Shown piece by piece: positions 26,791-34,097 of a stretch of 64,000 bases of DNA. The notes beneath the pieces were generated by a model that had not been told where the DNA came from, did no database searches, and worked only from the letters and a program-made list of their open reading frames with translations. The stretch covers positions 372,001 to 436,000 of the forward strand of contig UQZO01000001.1 in NCBI GenBank assembly GCA_900545545.1, read 5' to 3'. Numbering within the stretch: the first letter of the stretch is position 1; the number at the start of each line of letters is the position of its first letter. Source of the DNA: an uncultured Subdoligranulum sp. (lineage in GTDB: Bacteria > Bacillota > Clostridia > Oscillospirales > Ruminococcaceae). A program made the position numbers and the translations under genes.

Positions 26791-28122
26791 TTACGAAAGT
26801 TTTACGCTCTTTTTATATACCACAACAGAAATCACCGCAGCCACGACTTCGGTGAGCCAGAAAGCGTGCCATACACCGGTCGGTCCCATGATGCGGCACA
26901 AGAGCCAGGCCAGCGGCATGATGACCACGCAGTAGCGAACCAGCGAGATGACAAGTGACTGGACTCCCATGCCAAGACCTTCCAAGGCTCCCGAAGTGGC
27001 AACCGAGACGGCGGAGATGATGAAGCCGATGCTGATGATCTGCAAAGCGGTCTGGCCGATAGCAATGGTCTCTGCGTTGGTGGTGAACAAACCAATCAGG
27101 CCGTCGGAGAGTAAAACACACAGGACAGTTCCCACAGCCAGGATACCGGCGCACAACAACAATGTCAGCTGGTAAATGCGCCGCACTCGTTTGGATTCAC
27201 CGGCGCCATAGTTGTAGCCGATCAAGGGACGCATACCCTGTACGATGCCGCTGCTGGGCAGATACAGGAAGGTTTGCAGTTTGTAGTAGATGCCCAGCAC
27301 CACAACATAGCTTTGCGAGAAGGCGGCAAGCAAAGAGTTAAGGAAGGAAATCAATATAGAGGGCAACGCCAAATTCAAAATGGCAGGAATGCCGATTGCA
27401 TAGAGCTGCCAATCCATTTTGGGGTTGGGCCGCAGAAACCGGCGGTGTATGCGTACGGGGGTGGAAATACGGTGATAGAAAATCAGGTAGACGCTCAAAG
27501 TCAGCATCTGCCCGATACCAGTTGCCAGGGCGGCACCGGCGATGCCCATCTGCGGGAAAGGTCCCAGGCCGAAGATGAGGACGGGGTCCAGCAGAATGTT
27601 GCAAAGGGAACCGGCCAAAAGGCCGATCATGGTGATTTTCATCCGCCCAATGGCCTGATACATCTTTTCAAATGCCAGTGCCGCCATTACCACCGTCGAA
27701 AAAGAAAATGCAATGGTGGCATAGGTGGTGCCCATTTGGATCACGGTAGTATCCTGGGTGAACATGGCAAGAAAGTGGGGGGCAATGGCGATGCAGGTGA
27801 TGGTGATGATCACACCGTGCAGCAGAGAATAGACAAGTCCGTGTGTGGCGGCGGTGTCGGCACGATCACGGGAACCCGCGCCCAGGTGCAGCGCGATTTG
27901 CGCATTGATTCCGACGCCAAAGCCGATGGCGATGGCATTGACCAGATTCTGCATGGGAAAAATCAACGACAACGCCGTCATGGCATCTTCGCTGATCCGG
28001 GCGACGAAAAGGCTGTCTACGATATTATATAACGCATTGACAAGCATAGAAAAAACCATGGGCAGTGCCATGGAGGTAAGCAAAGGAAAAATCGGTTTTT
28101 CCTTCATAAAAGTGTCACTCAT
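26791..28122 (-). CDS. MATE-family multidrug/sodium efflux transporter
   Basis: The 443-residue protein has twelve predicted membrane helices in two halves, starting KEKPIFPLLTSMALPMVFSMLVNALYN, with the MATE features NIVDSLFVARIS and, in the second half, GMRPLIGYNYGAGE. It exports cationic compounds using a sodium or proton gradient. I chose ATG 28122: GGCAGGG lies 10 bases upstream, and the ATG overlaps the stop of a small upstream frame. The roughly 120-base leader holds a terminator hairpin and a competing stretch, which points to attenuation control. Confidence 0.92.
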   Translation of the reverse strand: MSDTFMKEKPIFPLLTSMALPMVFSMLVNALYNIVDSLFVARISEDAMTALSLIFPMQNLVNAIAIGFGVGINAQIALHLGAGSRDRADTAATHGLVYSLLHGVIITITCIAIAPHFLAMFTQDTTVIQMGTTYATIAFSFSTVVMAALAFEKMYQAIGRMKITMIGLLAGSLCNILLDPVLIFGLGPFPQMGIAGAALATGIGQMLTLSVYLIFYHRISTPVRIHRRFLRPNPKMDWQLYAIGIPAILNLALPSILISFLNSLLAAFSQSYVVVLGIYYKLQTFLYLPSSGIVQGMRPLIGYNYGAGESKRVRRIYQLTLLLCAGILAVGTVLCVLLSDGLIGLFTTNAETIAIGQTALQIISIGFIISAVSVATSGALEGLGMGVQSLVISLVRYCVVIMPLAWLLCRIMGPTGVWHAFWLTEVVAAVISVVVYKKSVKLS

Positions 28123-28202
28123 GATTCGAAAACCCTGCCTTTCGCACACAAAAAAGCCACACAATGATCCAAAACGGACCATTGTGTGGCGAAAAGTGGC
28201 AT
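28119..28202 (-). CDS. possible 27-codon leader peptide of the MATE gene
   Basis: An ATG at 28202 opens a frame of 27 codons (MPLFATQWSVLDHCVAFLCA, then KGRVFES) whose TGA overlaps the MATE ATG as ATGA. It runs straight through the terminator hairpin of the leader. The ribosome binding site is weak (no AGGAGG-like run upstream), so translation is not certain. The position is what a ribosome-sensing leader peptide would need. Confidence 0.3.
   Translation of the reverse strand: MPLFATQWSVLDHCVAFLCAKGRVFES
28150..28190 (-). terminator. terminator hairpin in the MATE leader (attenuator candidate)
   Basis: Read on the minus strand: GCCACACAATGGTCC (28190-28176), a five-base loop, GGATCATTGTGTGGC (28170-28156), then six T. 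The stem has 15 pairs with one wobble. It lies between the MATE promoter and its start codon, so read-through is needed for expression. An upstream stretch, CCGTGTGG (28223-28216), can pair with the first arm instead. Confidence 0.8.
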
Positions 28203-28238
28203 AAACTGTAAAAATCCACACGGAGTTTTATTATTTAT

Positions 28239-28267
28239 ACGATAGCACAGTTGTAAGGAGCTGTCAA
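28239..28267 (-). promoter_or_regulatory. promoter of the MATE leader
   Basis: On the minus strand a consensus -35 TTGACA (28262-28267), a 17-base spacer and TATCGT (28239-28244) as -10. The start would be near 28232, giving a leader of about 110 bases. Confidence 0.72.
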
Positions 28268-28303
28268 GTTCAGATGGGATGGAAAAGCACTGGTAAAATA
28301 CGG

Positions 28304-28873
28304 TTACCGCTTGCGCGCCCAAAAACCAAAGCCGGTACCACACACCCCGCCGACGATGTGCATGAAATTGGCGACCTGATCCTGCACAAACAGGATCTCG
28401 TATACCTGCTGGCCAAGATAGAGCGCTGCCACCAGAATCAGCGTCAGGGGAATGGAACCGTTGCGCATACCGGCCAGACTGGAGAGCATAATGAGCATGA
28501 ATACAATGCCGGAAGCTCCCAGCAGAGCGGAACCGGGAAAAAGAAGGCATTGCAGAATACCGGAAATGGCTGCCGTCATCAGAATGCCCAGCAGCAGGGT
28601 ACGGCTGCCGTATTTTTCCTCCATCGGCGGGCCGATGACCAGAAACAAAAGCATGTTGTTCAGAAAATGGTCCCATCCCGCATGGCCCAGCACATGTCCA
28701 AAAAGACGGATGTAGAACAGCGGATCATTCAGAGGGGAACGATACACACAGAACAAATGGGCGGTGCTCCAGCCGCTGGTCAGTACGTCCAACAGCAATA
28801 CAAAAAGAGACAACAGGAAAAAACTCAGTGTAACGGGAGCGTTATATTGCAACCGCAAAGTATGACGACGCAT
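28304..28873 (-). CDS. rhomboid-family intramembrane serine protease
   Basis: A 189-residue protein with about six membrane helices. The rhomboid motifs are present: HFLNNMLL with Asn72, the catalytic Ser121 in GASG, and the catalytic His172 in HIVGG. Such proteases cut membrane proteins within or near their membrane segment. AGGAGG lies six bases before the ATG. It follows the AraC gene by 18 bases on the same strand, so the two are probably co-transcribed; its substrate is unknown. Confidence 0.87.
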   Translation of the reverse strand: MRRHTLRLQYNAPVTLSFFLLSLFVLLLDVLTSGWSTAHLFCVYRSPLNDPLFYIRLFGHVLGHAGWDHFLNNMLLFLVIGPPMEEKYGSRTLLLGILMTAAISGILQCLLFPGSALLGASGIVFMLIMLSSLAGMRNGSIPLTLILVAALYLGQQVYEILFVQDQVANFMHIVGGVCGTGFGFWARKR

Positions 28874-28891
28874 GAAAAAACCTCCTGGTGG

Positions 28892-29752
28892 TTACCATTG
28901 TTTTCGATATTCCCCCGGCGGGACACCTTCAATCTTTTTGAAAAGGCGGGAAAAATAGTTTGCATCGTTAAGCCCACATTCCTGGGCGATGGATTCGATG
29001 CTGTTGTCGGTAAAGCGCAGCAATCGTTTGGCCTGGGTGATGCGCAGCTGCACAAGATAGGCGGTGACGGATTGTCCAAACTGTTCTTTAAAGACGCGGG
29101 TCAGGTAGAATTTGTTGATGTAGAAGCGCTCAGCCAGCGCGTCCAGCGTGATTTTCTCAGTATAGTGGGCGTCAAGATAATCCTTGATTTCCTGCAAATT
29201 TTGCTTTTTGCTGTGGGCGATACGGGCATCCCCCGGATGCCAGCTCTCTTCCATCAAAAGCGTGAGCAGTTCAACAAGCTTGCCGTAAATCTGCATATCC
29301 CGCACATAATCGTCCGACGCGGCCAGGGTGTAGATCTCCTGCAGCAGGGCAGAAAATCTTTCGGGTTGGATGGCGTGGAACGATGTTTGACCGCCGCGTT
29401 CCTGATACTTTTTATAGATGGCCCCCATATTGGGCCCATAAAAATGAACCCACCGCAGATTCCAGAGATCTTCCCCGGTTCGGTGCAGATATGGCTTGCG
29501 GCAATCCAGAAAAACGCAGTCGTCGGGCTGTAGTGTGCGCCGGATTCCGTCATATTCCAGGATGCCGGAGCCACGCTCTACCAGAAAAAACAGATAGGAG
29601 GCAAGATTCTTTCGGGCGCTGGTATGCGGCTGCCGTGCCTGCAGGGTTCCGACTTCCTGCAAGTGCAGCAGGCTGGAACGGGCAAACGGGGAAGGGGTGT
29701 AGATAATGCGGTTGGAATGTACCAACTCACCATCGAAAAGCGGTGCGTCCAT
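28892..29752 (-). CDS. AraC-family transcriptional regulator
   Basis: The N-terminal half is a cupin-type effector domain (GSGILEYDGIRRTLQPDDCVFL), and the C-terminal about 100 residues hold two helix-turn-helix units (ITLDALAERFYINKFYLTRV, then SIESIAQECGLNDANYFSRL). The start is ATG 29752, five bases after GGAGGTGA; a GTG at 29761 overlaps that site. The 286 residues fit sugar-responsive AraC regulators. It is divergent from gmd, so the GDP-fucose genes are candidate targets, though this is only positional. Confidence 0.92.
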   Translation of the reverse strand: MDAPLFDGELVHSNRIIYTPSPFARSSLLHLQEVGTLQARQPHTSARKNLASYLFFLVERGSGILEYDGIRRTLQPDDCVFLDCRKPYLHRTGEDLWNLRWVHFYGPNMGAIYKKYQERGGQTSFHAIQPERFSALLQEIYTLAASDDYVRDMQIYGKLVELLTLLMEESWHPGDARIAHSKKQNLQEIKDYLDAHYTEKITLDALAERFYINKFYLTRVFKEQFGQSVTAYLVQLRITQAKRLLRFTDNSIESIAQECGLNDANYFSRLFKKIEGVPPGEYRKQW

Positions 29753-29925
29753 CGGTTTCACCTCCGAAATCTTTTTAGACAGTATAACAAAAAAGTCAAT
29801 ATAATGCTAGTCTTTTGCAAGATTTCCCCTACCGAAGCACGGAAAATGTCGATAGAATAACAAACAGACAGTAAAATTGCATGAACCGATCTGTGCGGTT
29901 TCACACAAAGAAAGGCGATTGAAGT
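29753..29925. promoter_or_regulatory. divergent control region between araC-type gene and gmd
   Basis: For gmd, TAAAAT at about 29871 with a weak -35 (TCGATA, 17 bases upstream) is the best promoter candidate. For the regulator, TATACT on the minus strand (29781-29786) is the best -10, without a good -35. The nine-mer CGGTTTCAC occurs twice on the same strand, at 29753-29761 and 29896-29904, and AACCG/CGGTT forms a small inverted repeat at 29884-29900. These may be operator parts but could be chance. Confidence 0.3.
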
Positions 29926-31014
29926 ATGAAAAAAGCATTGATTACCGGCGTGACGGGCCAGGATGGCAGCTATCTGGCGGAATTTTTGCTGGATAAAGGT
30001 TATGATGTGCATGGCATGATCCGCCGCTCCTCGGTAGATTATCGCGAGCGCATTGCGCATTTGGAGGGACATCCTCATTTTCACCTGCATTACGGCGACC
30101 TTGGGGATTCTATGAGCCTGATGGCTGTTATTGGCAGTGTGCGCCCGGATGAAATCTATAACCTGGCGGCCCAGAGCCATGTTCAGGTCAGCTTTGATGT
30201 GCCGGAATATACGGCAGATGTGGTAGCTACCGGTGTGTTGCGTGTGCTGGAGGCGGTGCGCCTGTGCGGTTTGGCGCAGACCTGTCGGATTTATCAGGCT
30301 TCCACCAGCGAACTGTACGGCAAGGTGGAAGAAGTTCCGCAGAACGAGAATACCCCGTTCCATCCTTACAGCCCCTATGCGGTGGCCAAACAGTATGGTT
30401 TCTGGATTGTCAAGGAGTACCGCGAGGCTTATAATATGTTCTGCTGCTCCGGCATTCTGTTCAACCATGAATCAGAGCGCCGCGGCGAAACTTTCGTTAC
30501 GCGCAAAATCACCTTGGCGGCGGCCCGCATTGCGCAGGGCAAGCAGGATAAGCTTTACCTCGGCAATCTTTCCAGTTTGCGTGACTGGGGCTATGCGAAA
30601 GATTATGTGGAGTGCATGTGGCTGATTTTGCAGAATGACAAGCCGGAAGATTTTGTGATCGCTACGGGCGTGCAGCATTCGGTGCGTGAATTCTGCCAGT
30701 TGGCGTTCCACCATGTGGGTATTGAGCTGGAGTTTGTCGGCGAAGGGCTGGAAGAAAAGGGAATCGATCGTGCTACCGGCAAGGTGCTCATTGAGGTCAG
30801 CCCGGACTTCTACCGCCCGACGGATGTTGTGAACCTGTGGGGCGATCCCAGCAAGGCGAGAAAAGAACTGGGATGGAACCCGACCAAGACCAGCTTTGAG
30901 GAACTGGTGAAGATCATGGTTGACCATGACATGAAGAAGGTTGCGGTGGAACGCGCCGAGGAGCACATCCAGACCAACCTGGCGGAATACCTGGAAAAAG
31001 GCGTCATCAAATAA
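29926..31014 (+). CDS. gmd: GDP-mannose 4,6-dehydratase
   Basis: First step from GDP-mannose to GDP-L-fucose, producing GDP-4-keto-6-deoxymannose with NADP. It shows the nucleotide-binding GVTGQDGSYLAEFL at the N-terminus, the active-site stretch STSELYG and the catalytic YSPYAVAKQ (Tyr-x3-Lys), plus RRSS in the NADP-binding region. The 362 residues are normal. fcl follows after 52 bases and manC after that, so the operon supplies GDP-fucose for surface glycans; no glycosyltransferase is encoded nearby. Confidence 0.95.
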   Translation: MKKALITGVTGQDGSYLAEFLLDKGYDVHGMIRRSSVDYRERIAHLEGHPHFHLHYGDLGDSMSLMAVIGSVRPDEIYNLAAQSHVQVSFDVPEYTADVVATGVLRVLEAVRLCGLAQTCRIYQASTSELYGKVEEVPQNENTPFHPYSPYAVAKQYGFWIVKEYREAYNMFCCSGILFNHESERRGETFVTRKITLAAARIAQGKQDKLYLGNLSSLRDWGYAKDYVECMWLILQNDKPEDFVIATGVQHSVREFCQLAFHHVGIELEFVGEGLEEKGIDRATGKVLIEVSPDFYRPTDVVNLWGDPSKARKELGWNPTKTSFEELVKIMVDHDMKKVAVERAEEHIQTNLAEYLEKGVIK

Positions 31015-31066
31015 TCTGGAAAAAAGAAAAGGTTTTCTCCTGACATTAAGAAAGAAGCGAACAATT

Positions 31067-32011
31067 ATGATGGAAAAGAATGCAAAGATTTATGTGGCAG
31101 GCCATCGTGGCATGGTGGGCAGTGCCATCGTGAGGGAACTGCAGCGCCAGGGCTATACCAATATTATTACCCGTACCCACAAAGAACTGGATCTCTGCCG
31201 TCAGGCCGATGTGGAAGCTTTCTTTGCGGCGGAAAAGCCGGAATATGTCTTTCTGGCAGCGGCAAAGGTTGGGGGCATTGTGGCCAACCAGGAAGCACTG
31301 GCGGATTTCATGTATTACAACATGACCCTGGAGATGAATGTGATTCATTCAGCCTGGGAGAACGGCTGTAAAAAGCTGGAATTCCTGGGTTCCAGCTGCA
31401 TTTATCCGCGCATGGCCCCGCAGCCTATGAAGGAAGACTGCCTGCTGACCAGCGAGCTGGAAAAAACCAACGAGGCATATGCACTGGCCAAGATCAGCGG
31501 CCTAAAGTACTGCGAGTTCCTCAACCGCCAGTACGGCACCGATTATATCAGTGTAATGCCTACCAACCTGTATGGTCCCAATGATAACTACCATCCGACC
31601 CACAGCCATGTGGTGCCGGCATTGATCCGGCGTTTCCATGAAGCAAAGATGCAGAATCTGCCCAGTGTGACCTGCTGGGGCGACGGCAGCCCGCTGCGTG
31701 AATTCCTGTATGTAGACGACCTGGCCAATCTGTGCGTCTTCTTGATGAACAACTATTCCGGCAACGAAACAGTCAACGCCGGTACCGGCAAGGAACTCAC
31801 CATCAAAGAACTGACGGAGCTTGTTGCCAAAGTGGTGGGTTACACCGGGAAAATTGAGTGGGACACTTCCAAACCCAACGGCACACCGCGTAAATTGCTG
31901 GACGTCAGCAAGGCGACGGCACTGGGCTGGACCTACAAGACGGAGTTGGAAGATGGCTTGCGCCTCTCGTATGATGACTTCCTGCATAACCCCATGCGGG
32001 CAGAGCGTTGA
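31067..32011 (+). CDS. fcl: GDP-L-fucose synthase
   Basis: Epimerises and reduces the Gmd product to GDP-L-fucose using NADPH. Nucleotide-binding AGHRGMVGSAI, the catalytic Ser in LGSSCIYP, and YALAKISG (Tyr-x3-Lys) are all present. Start is one of two adjacent ATG codons (31067 or 31070), with only a weak GAAAGAAG site upstream; 314 residues match the family. Confidence 0.95.
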   Translation: MMEKNAKIYVAGHRGMVGSAIVRELQRQGYTNIITRTHKELDLCRQADVEAFFAAEKPEYVFLAAAKVGGIVANQEALADFMYYNMTLEMNVIHSAWENGCKKLEFLGSSCIYPRMAPQPMKEDCLLTSELEKTNEAYALAKISGLKYCEFLNRQYGTDYISVMPTNLYGPNDNYHPTHSHVVPALIRRFHEAKMQNLPSVTCWGDGSPLREFLYVDDLANLCVFLMNNYSGNETVNAGTGKELTIKELTELVAKVVGYTGKIEWDTSKPNGTPRKLLDVSKATALGWTYKTELEDGLRLSYDDFLHNPMRAER

Positions 32012-32043
32012 ATCCGCGATCATGAGAGAAAGGAAAACTTCCC

Positions 32044-33366
32044 ATGAATGTAATTCTGCTTTCCGGTGGTTCCGGCAAACGGCTGTGGCCGCTGTCCAAT
32101 GATATACGGTCCAAGCAGTTTATCAAAATTTTCAAAACAGAAACCGGATACGAGTCCATGGTGCAGCGCGTGTATCGGCAAATTACCGCGGTGGACCCCG
32201 ATGCGAACGTAACGATTGCGACCAGCAAGACACAGGTCAGTTCCATTCATAATCAGCTTGGGGATGCGGTCGGTGTCTGTGTGGAGCCTTGTCGCCGCGA
32301 TACTTTTCCGGCAATTGCATTGGCCACAGCCTATCTGCATGACGTCAAGGGCGTCTCGCCGGAAGAACCGGTGGTGGTGTGCCCTGTAGACCCTTATGTA
32401 AACAACGATTACTTTGAGGCTTTGAAAAAGCTCTCGGATTTGGCGGCGGCCGGTGCGGCCAACCTGACCCTGATGGGCATTGAGCCGACCTATCCCAGCG
32501 AAAAGTATGGCTACATCATTCCCGAGTCAGCGGAGGCGGTCAGCAAGGTCAAAACCTTCAAGGAAAAGCCGGATGCAAAAACGGCAGCGGCCTATATTGC
32601 GCAGGGCGCCCTGTGGAACGGCGGCGTTTTTGCCTATAAGCTGCGGTATGTGCTGGACCGTGCCCATGAACTGATCGACTTTGCCGATTACCGGGAGTTG
32701 TTTGAAAAATATGAATCGCTACAGAAAATCAGTTTTGACTATGCTGTGGTAGAGAAAGAGCCTGAAATTCAGGTCATGCGTTTTGCAGGACAATGGAAGG
32801 ACATGGGAACCTGGAATACGCTGACAGAAGCCATGGAAGACCCCAGCATCGGCAAAGCCATTCTGGATGATACCTGCCACAACGTTCATGTGCTCAACGA
32901 ACTGGACGTCCCGGTTCTTTGCATGGGCCTCAAGGATGTGGTGGTTTCTGCCAGTCCTGAAGGAATCCTGGTTTCCGACAAAGACCAATCCAGCTATATC
33001 AAACCCTTTGTGGACGCCATTAACCAGCAGATTATGTTTGCGGAAAAATCCTGGGGTAGTTTCCGCGTACTCGATGTGGAGGATGAAAGCCTCACCATCA
33101 AGGTTACCCTGAATCCCGGACATCGGATGAACTATCACAGCCACAGCCGCCGTGATGAAGTGTGGACGGTTGTTTCCGGCAGAGGCTGTGCCATTGTGGA
33201 CGACGAAAAACGTGCCGTTAAAGCGGGCGACGTGATTGTTATGAAGGCGGGGTGCCGCCATACCATTCTGGCCGAAAGCGAACTCAAACTCATTGAGGTG
33301 CAACTGGGCAGGGAAATCAGCGTGCACGACAAGCAGAAATTCCCTTTGGAAGACGAAAAGCACTGA
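32044..33366 (+). CDS. manC: mannose-1-phosphate guanylyltransferase, with mannose-6-phosphate isomerase-like cupin domain
   Basis: Makes GDP-mannose from mannose-1-phosphate and GTP. The nucleotidyltransferase domain (about 1-330) has LSGGSGKRLWPLSND and the FKEKP motif; the C-terminal cupin (about 340-440) has the metal-binding HSHSRRDEVW, as in type II bifunctional ManC/AlgA enzymes. At 440 residues it is somewhat short for the bifunctional class. The third gene of the GDP-fucose unit; no phosphomannomutase is nearby, so mannose-1-phosphate must be made elsewhere. Confidence 0.9.
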   Translation: MNVILLSGGSGKRLWPLSNDIRSKQFIKIFKTETGYESMVQRVYRQITAVDPDANVTIATSKTQVSSIHNQLGDAVGVCVEPCRRDTFPAIALATAYLHDVKGVSPEEPVVVCPVDPYVNNDYFEALKKLSDLAAAGAANLTLMGIEPTYPSEKYGYIIPESAEAVSKVKTFKEKPDAKTAAAYIAQGALWNGGVFAYKLRYVLDRAHELIDFADYRELFEKYESLQKISFDYAVVEKEPEIQVMRFAGQWKDMGTWNTLTEAMEDPSIGKAILDDTCHNVHVLNELDVPVLCMGLKDVVVSASPEGILVSDKDQSSYIKPFVDAINQQIMFAEKSWGSFRVLDVEDESLTIKVTLNPGHRMNYHSHSRRDEVWTVVSGRGCAIVDDEKRAVKAGDVIVMKAGCRHTILAESELKLIEVQLGREISVHDKQKFPLEDEKH

Positions 33367-33445
33367 TTTGCAGATCCTCTGGAAAACTGCTGTGAAAACA
33401 AAGATGCATGGGTAACTGTAAGATATACTTTTTTTGCCGCGGGGG

Positions 33446-33473
33446 TTGACTTACGCGCTAAAATCTGTATAAT
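33446..33473 (+). promoter_or_regulatory. promoter of tRNA-Thr
   Basis: TTGACT (33446-33451), a 16-base spacer, TATAAT (33468-33473), ending 19 bases before the tRNA. The 79 bases between manC and this promoter show no hairpin. Confidence 0.8.
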
Positions 33474-33492
33474 ATTATTGTTGCCTTTGCGT

Positions 33493-33568
33493 GCTAGTAT
33501 GGCTCAGTTGGTAGAGCAGCTGATTCGTAATCAGCAGGTCGTCGGTTCAAGTCCGACTACTAGCTCCA
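33493..33568 (+). tRNA. tRNA-Thr, anticodon CGT
   Basis: A complete 76-base cloverleaf: acceptor GCTAGTA/TACTAGC, D-arm GCTC/GAGC, anticodon stem GCTGA/TCAGC around the loop TTCGTAA (anticodon CGT, reading ACG), a five-base variable loop, T-arm GTCGG/CCGAC with TTCAAGT, and an encoded CCA. It has its own promoter and terminator. Confidence 0.97.
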
Positions 33569-33571
33569 GGC

Positions 33572-33607
33572 GAAAAGCCCCGGAACTATACAGTTCCGGG
33601 GCTTTTC
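33572..33607 (+). terminator. terminator after tRNA-Thr
   Basis: GAAAAGCCCCGGAACT (33572-33587) and AGTTCCGGGGCTTTTC (33592-33607) are perfect complements with an ATAC loop. The right arm carries the T-run. Confidence 0.92.
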
Positions 33608-33662
33608 ATTTTGCGGTTTGCTTTGTGACGGTTTGTTCATAAAAATTTTATACAGAAACCCC

Positions 33663-33691
33663 TTGATTTTTTGGACGAAAGTGGTTATTAT
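33663..33691 (+). promoter_or_regulatory. promoter of groES-groEL
   Basis: TTGATT (33663-33668), 17 bases, TATTAT (33686-33691), placed so that the CIRCE operator begins about at the transcription start. Confidence 0.72.
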
Positions 33692-33695
33692 ATGT

Positions 33696-33722
33696 TTAGC
33701 ACTCAGGAACACAGAGTGCTAA
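33696..33722 (+). promoter_or_regulatory. CIRCE operator (HrcA binding site)
   Basis: TTAGCACTC (33696-33704), nine bases, GAGTGCTAA (33714-33722): a perfect match to the CIRCE consensus. HrcA, encoded elsewhere, would repress groESL here and release it on heat shock. Confidence 0.98.
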
Positions 33723-33768
33723 ACTAAATCTTCAAAGAGAAATCTTTTATTAGGGAGGATCTTTCATT

Positions 33769-34053
33769 ATGAAAATCAAACCTCTTGCAGACCGTGTTGT
33801 AATCAAACTGGTCGAAGAAGAAGAAACTACCAAGGGCGGCCTGATTCTTTCCGGCTCCGCCAAAGAGAAGCCGCAGGTTGCCGAAGTTCTCGCTGTAGGC
33901 CCCGGCGGCATGGTTGACGGCAAAGAAGTTGAGATGATTGTCAAGGTTGGCGATAAAGTGCTGACCAGCAAGTATTCCGGCACCGAGGTCAAGGTTGACG
34001 GTGAGGAATGCACCATCGTTCGCCAGAGCGACATTCTCGCTGTGGTTGAGTAA
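33769..34053 (+). CDS. groES: co-chaperonin GroES
   Basis: The lid of the GroEL chamber. The 94 residues begin MKIKPLADRVVIK and contain the mobile loop EEEETTKGGLILSGSAKEKP and the roof hairpin region VGPGGMVDGKEV. An AGGGAGGAT site precedes the start. It is under the promoter-CIRCE element and co-transcribed with groEL 44 bases downstream. Confidence 0.97.
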   Translation: MKIKPLADRVVIKLVEEEETTKGGLILSGSAKEKPQVAEVLAVGPGGMVDGKEVEMIVKVGDKVLTSKYSGTEVKVDGEECTIVRQSDILAVVE

Positions 34054-34097
34054 ATTTTACAATCAGAACCGTTTGCATAAAAAGGAGATAATGCTCT

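Noticed and set aside
28150..28267. Guanidine riboswitch in the MATE leader
   Set aside because: The conserved ACGR loops and the class I core are not present; only a terminator and a competing stretch can be seen.
29753..29904. CGGTTTCAC direct repeat as a firm AraC binding site
   Set aside because: Only two copies, one overlapping the regulator's own start region; kept as a low-confidence note and not as an operator call.
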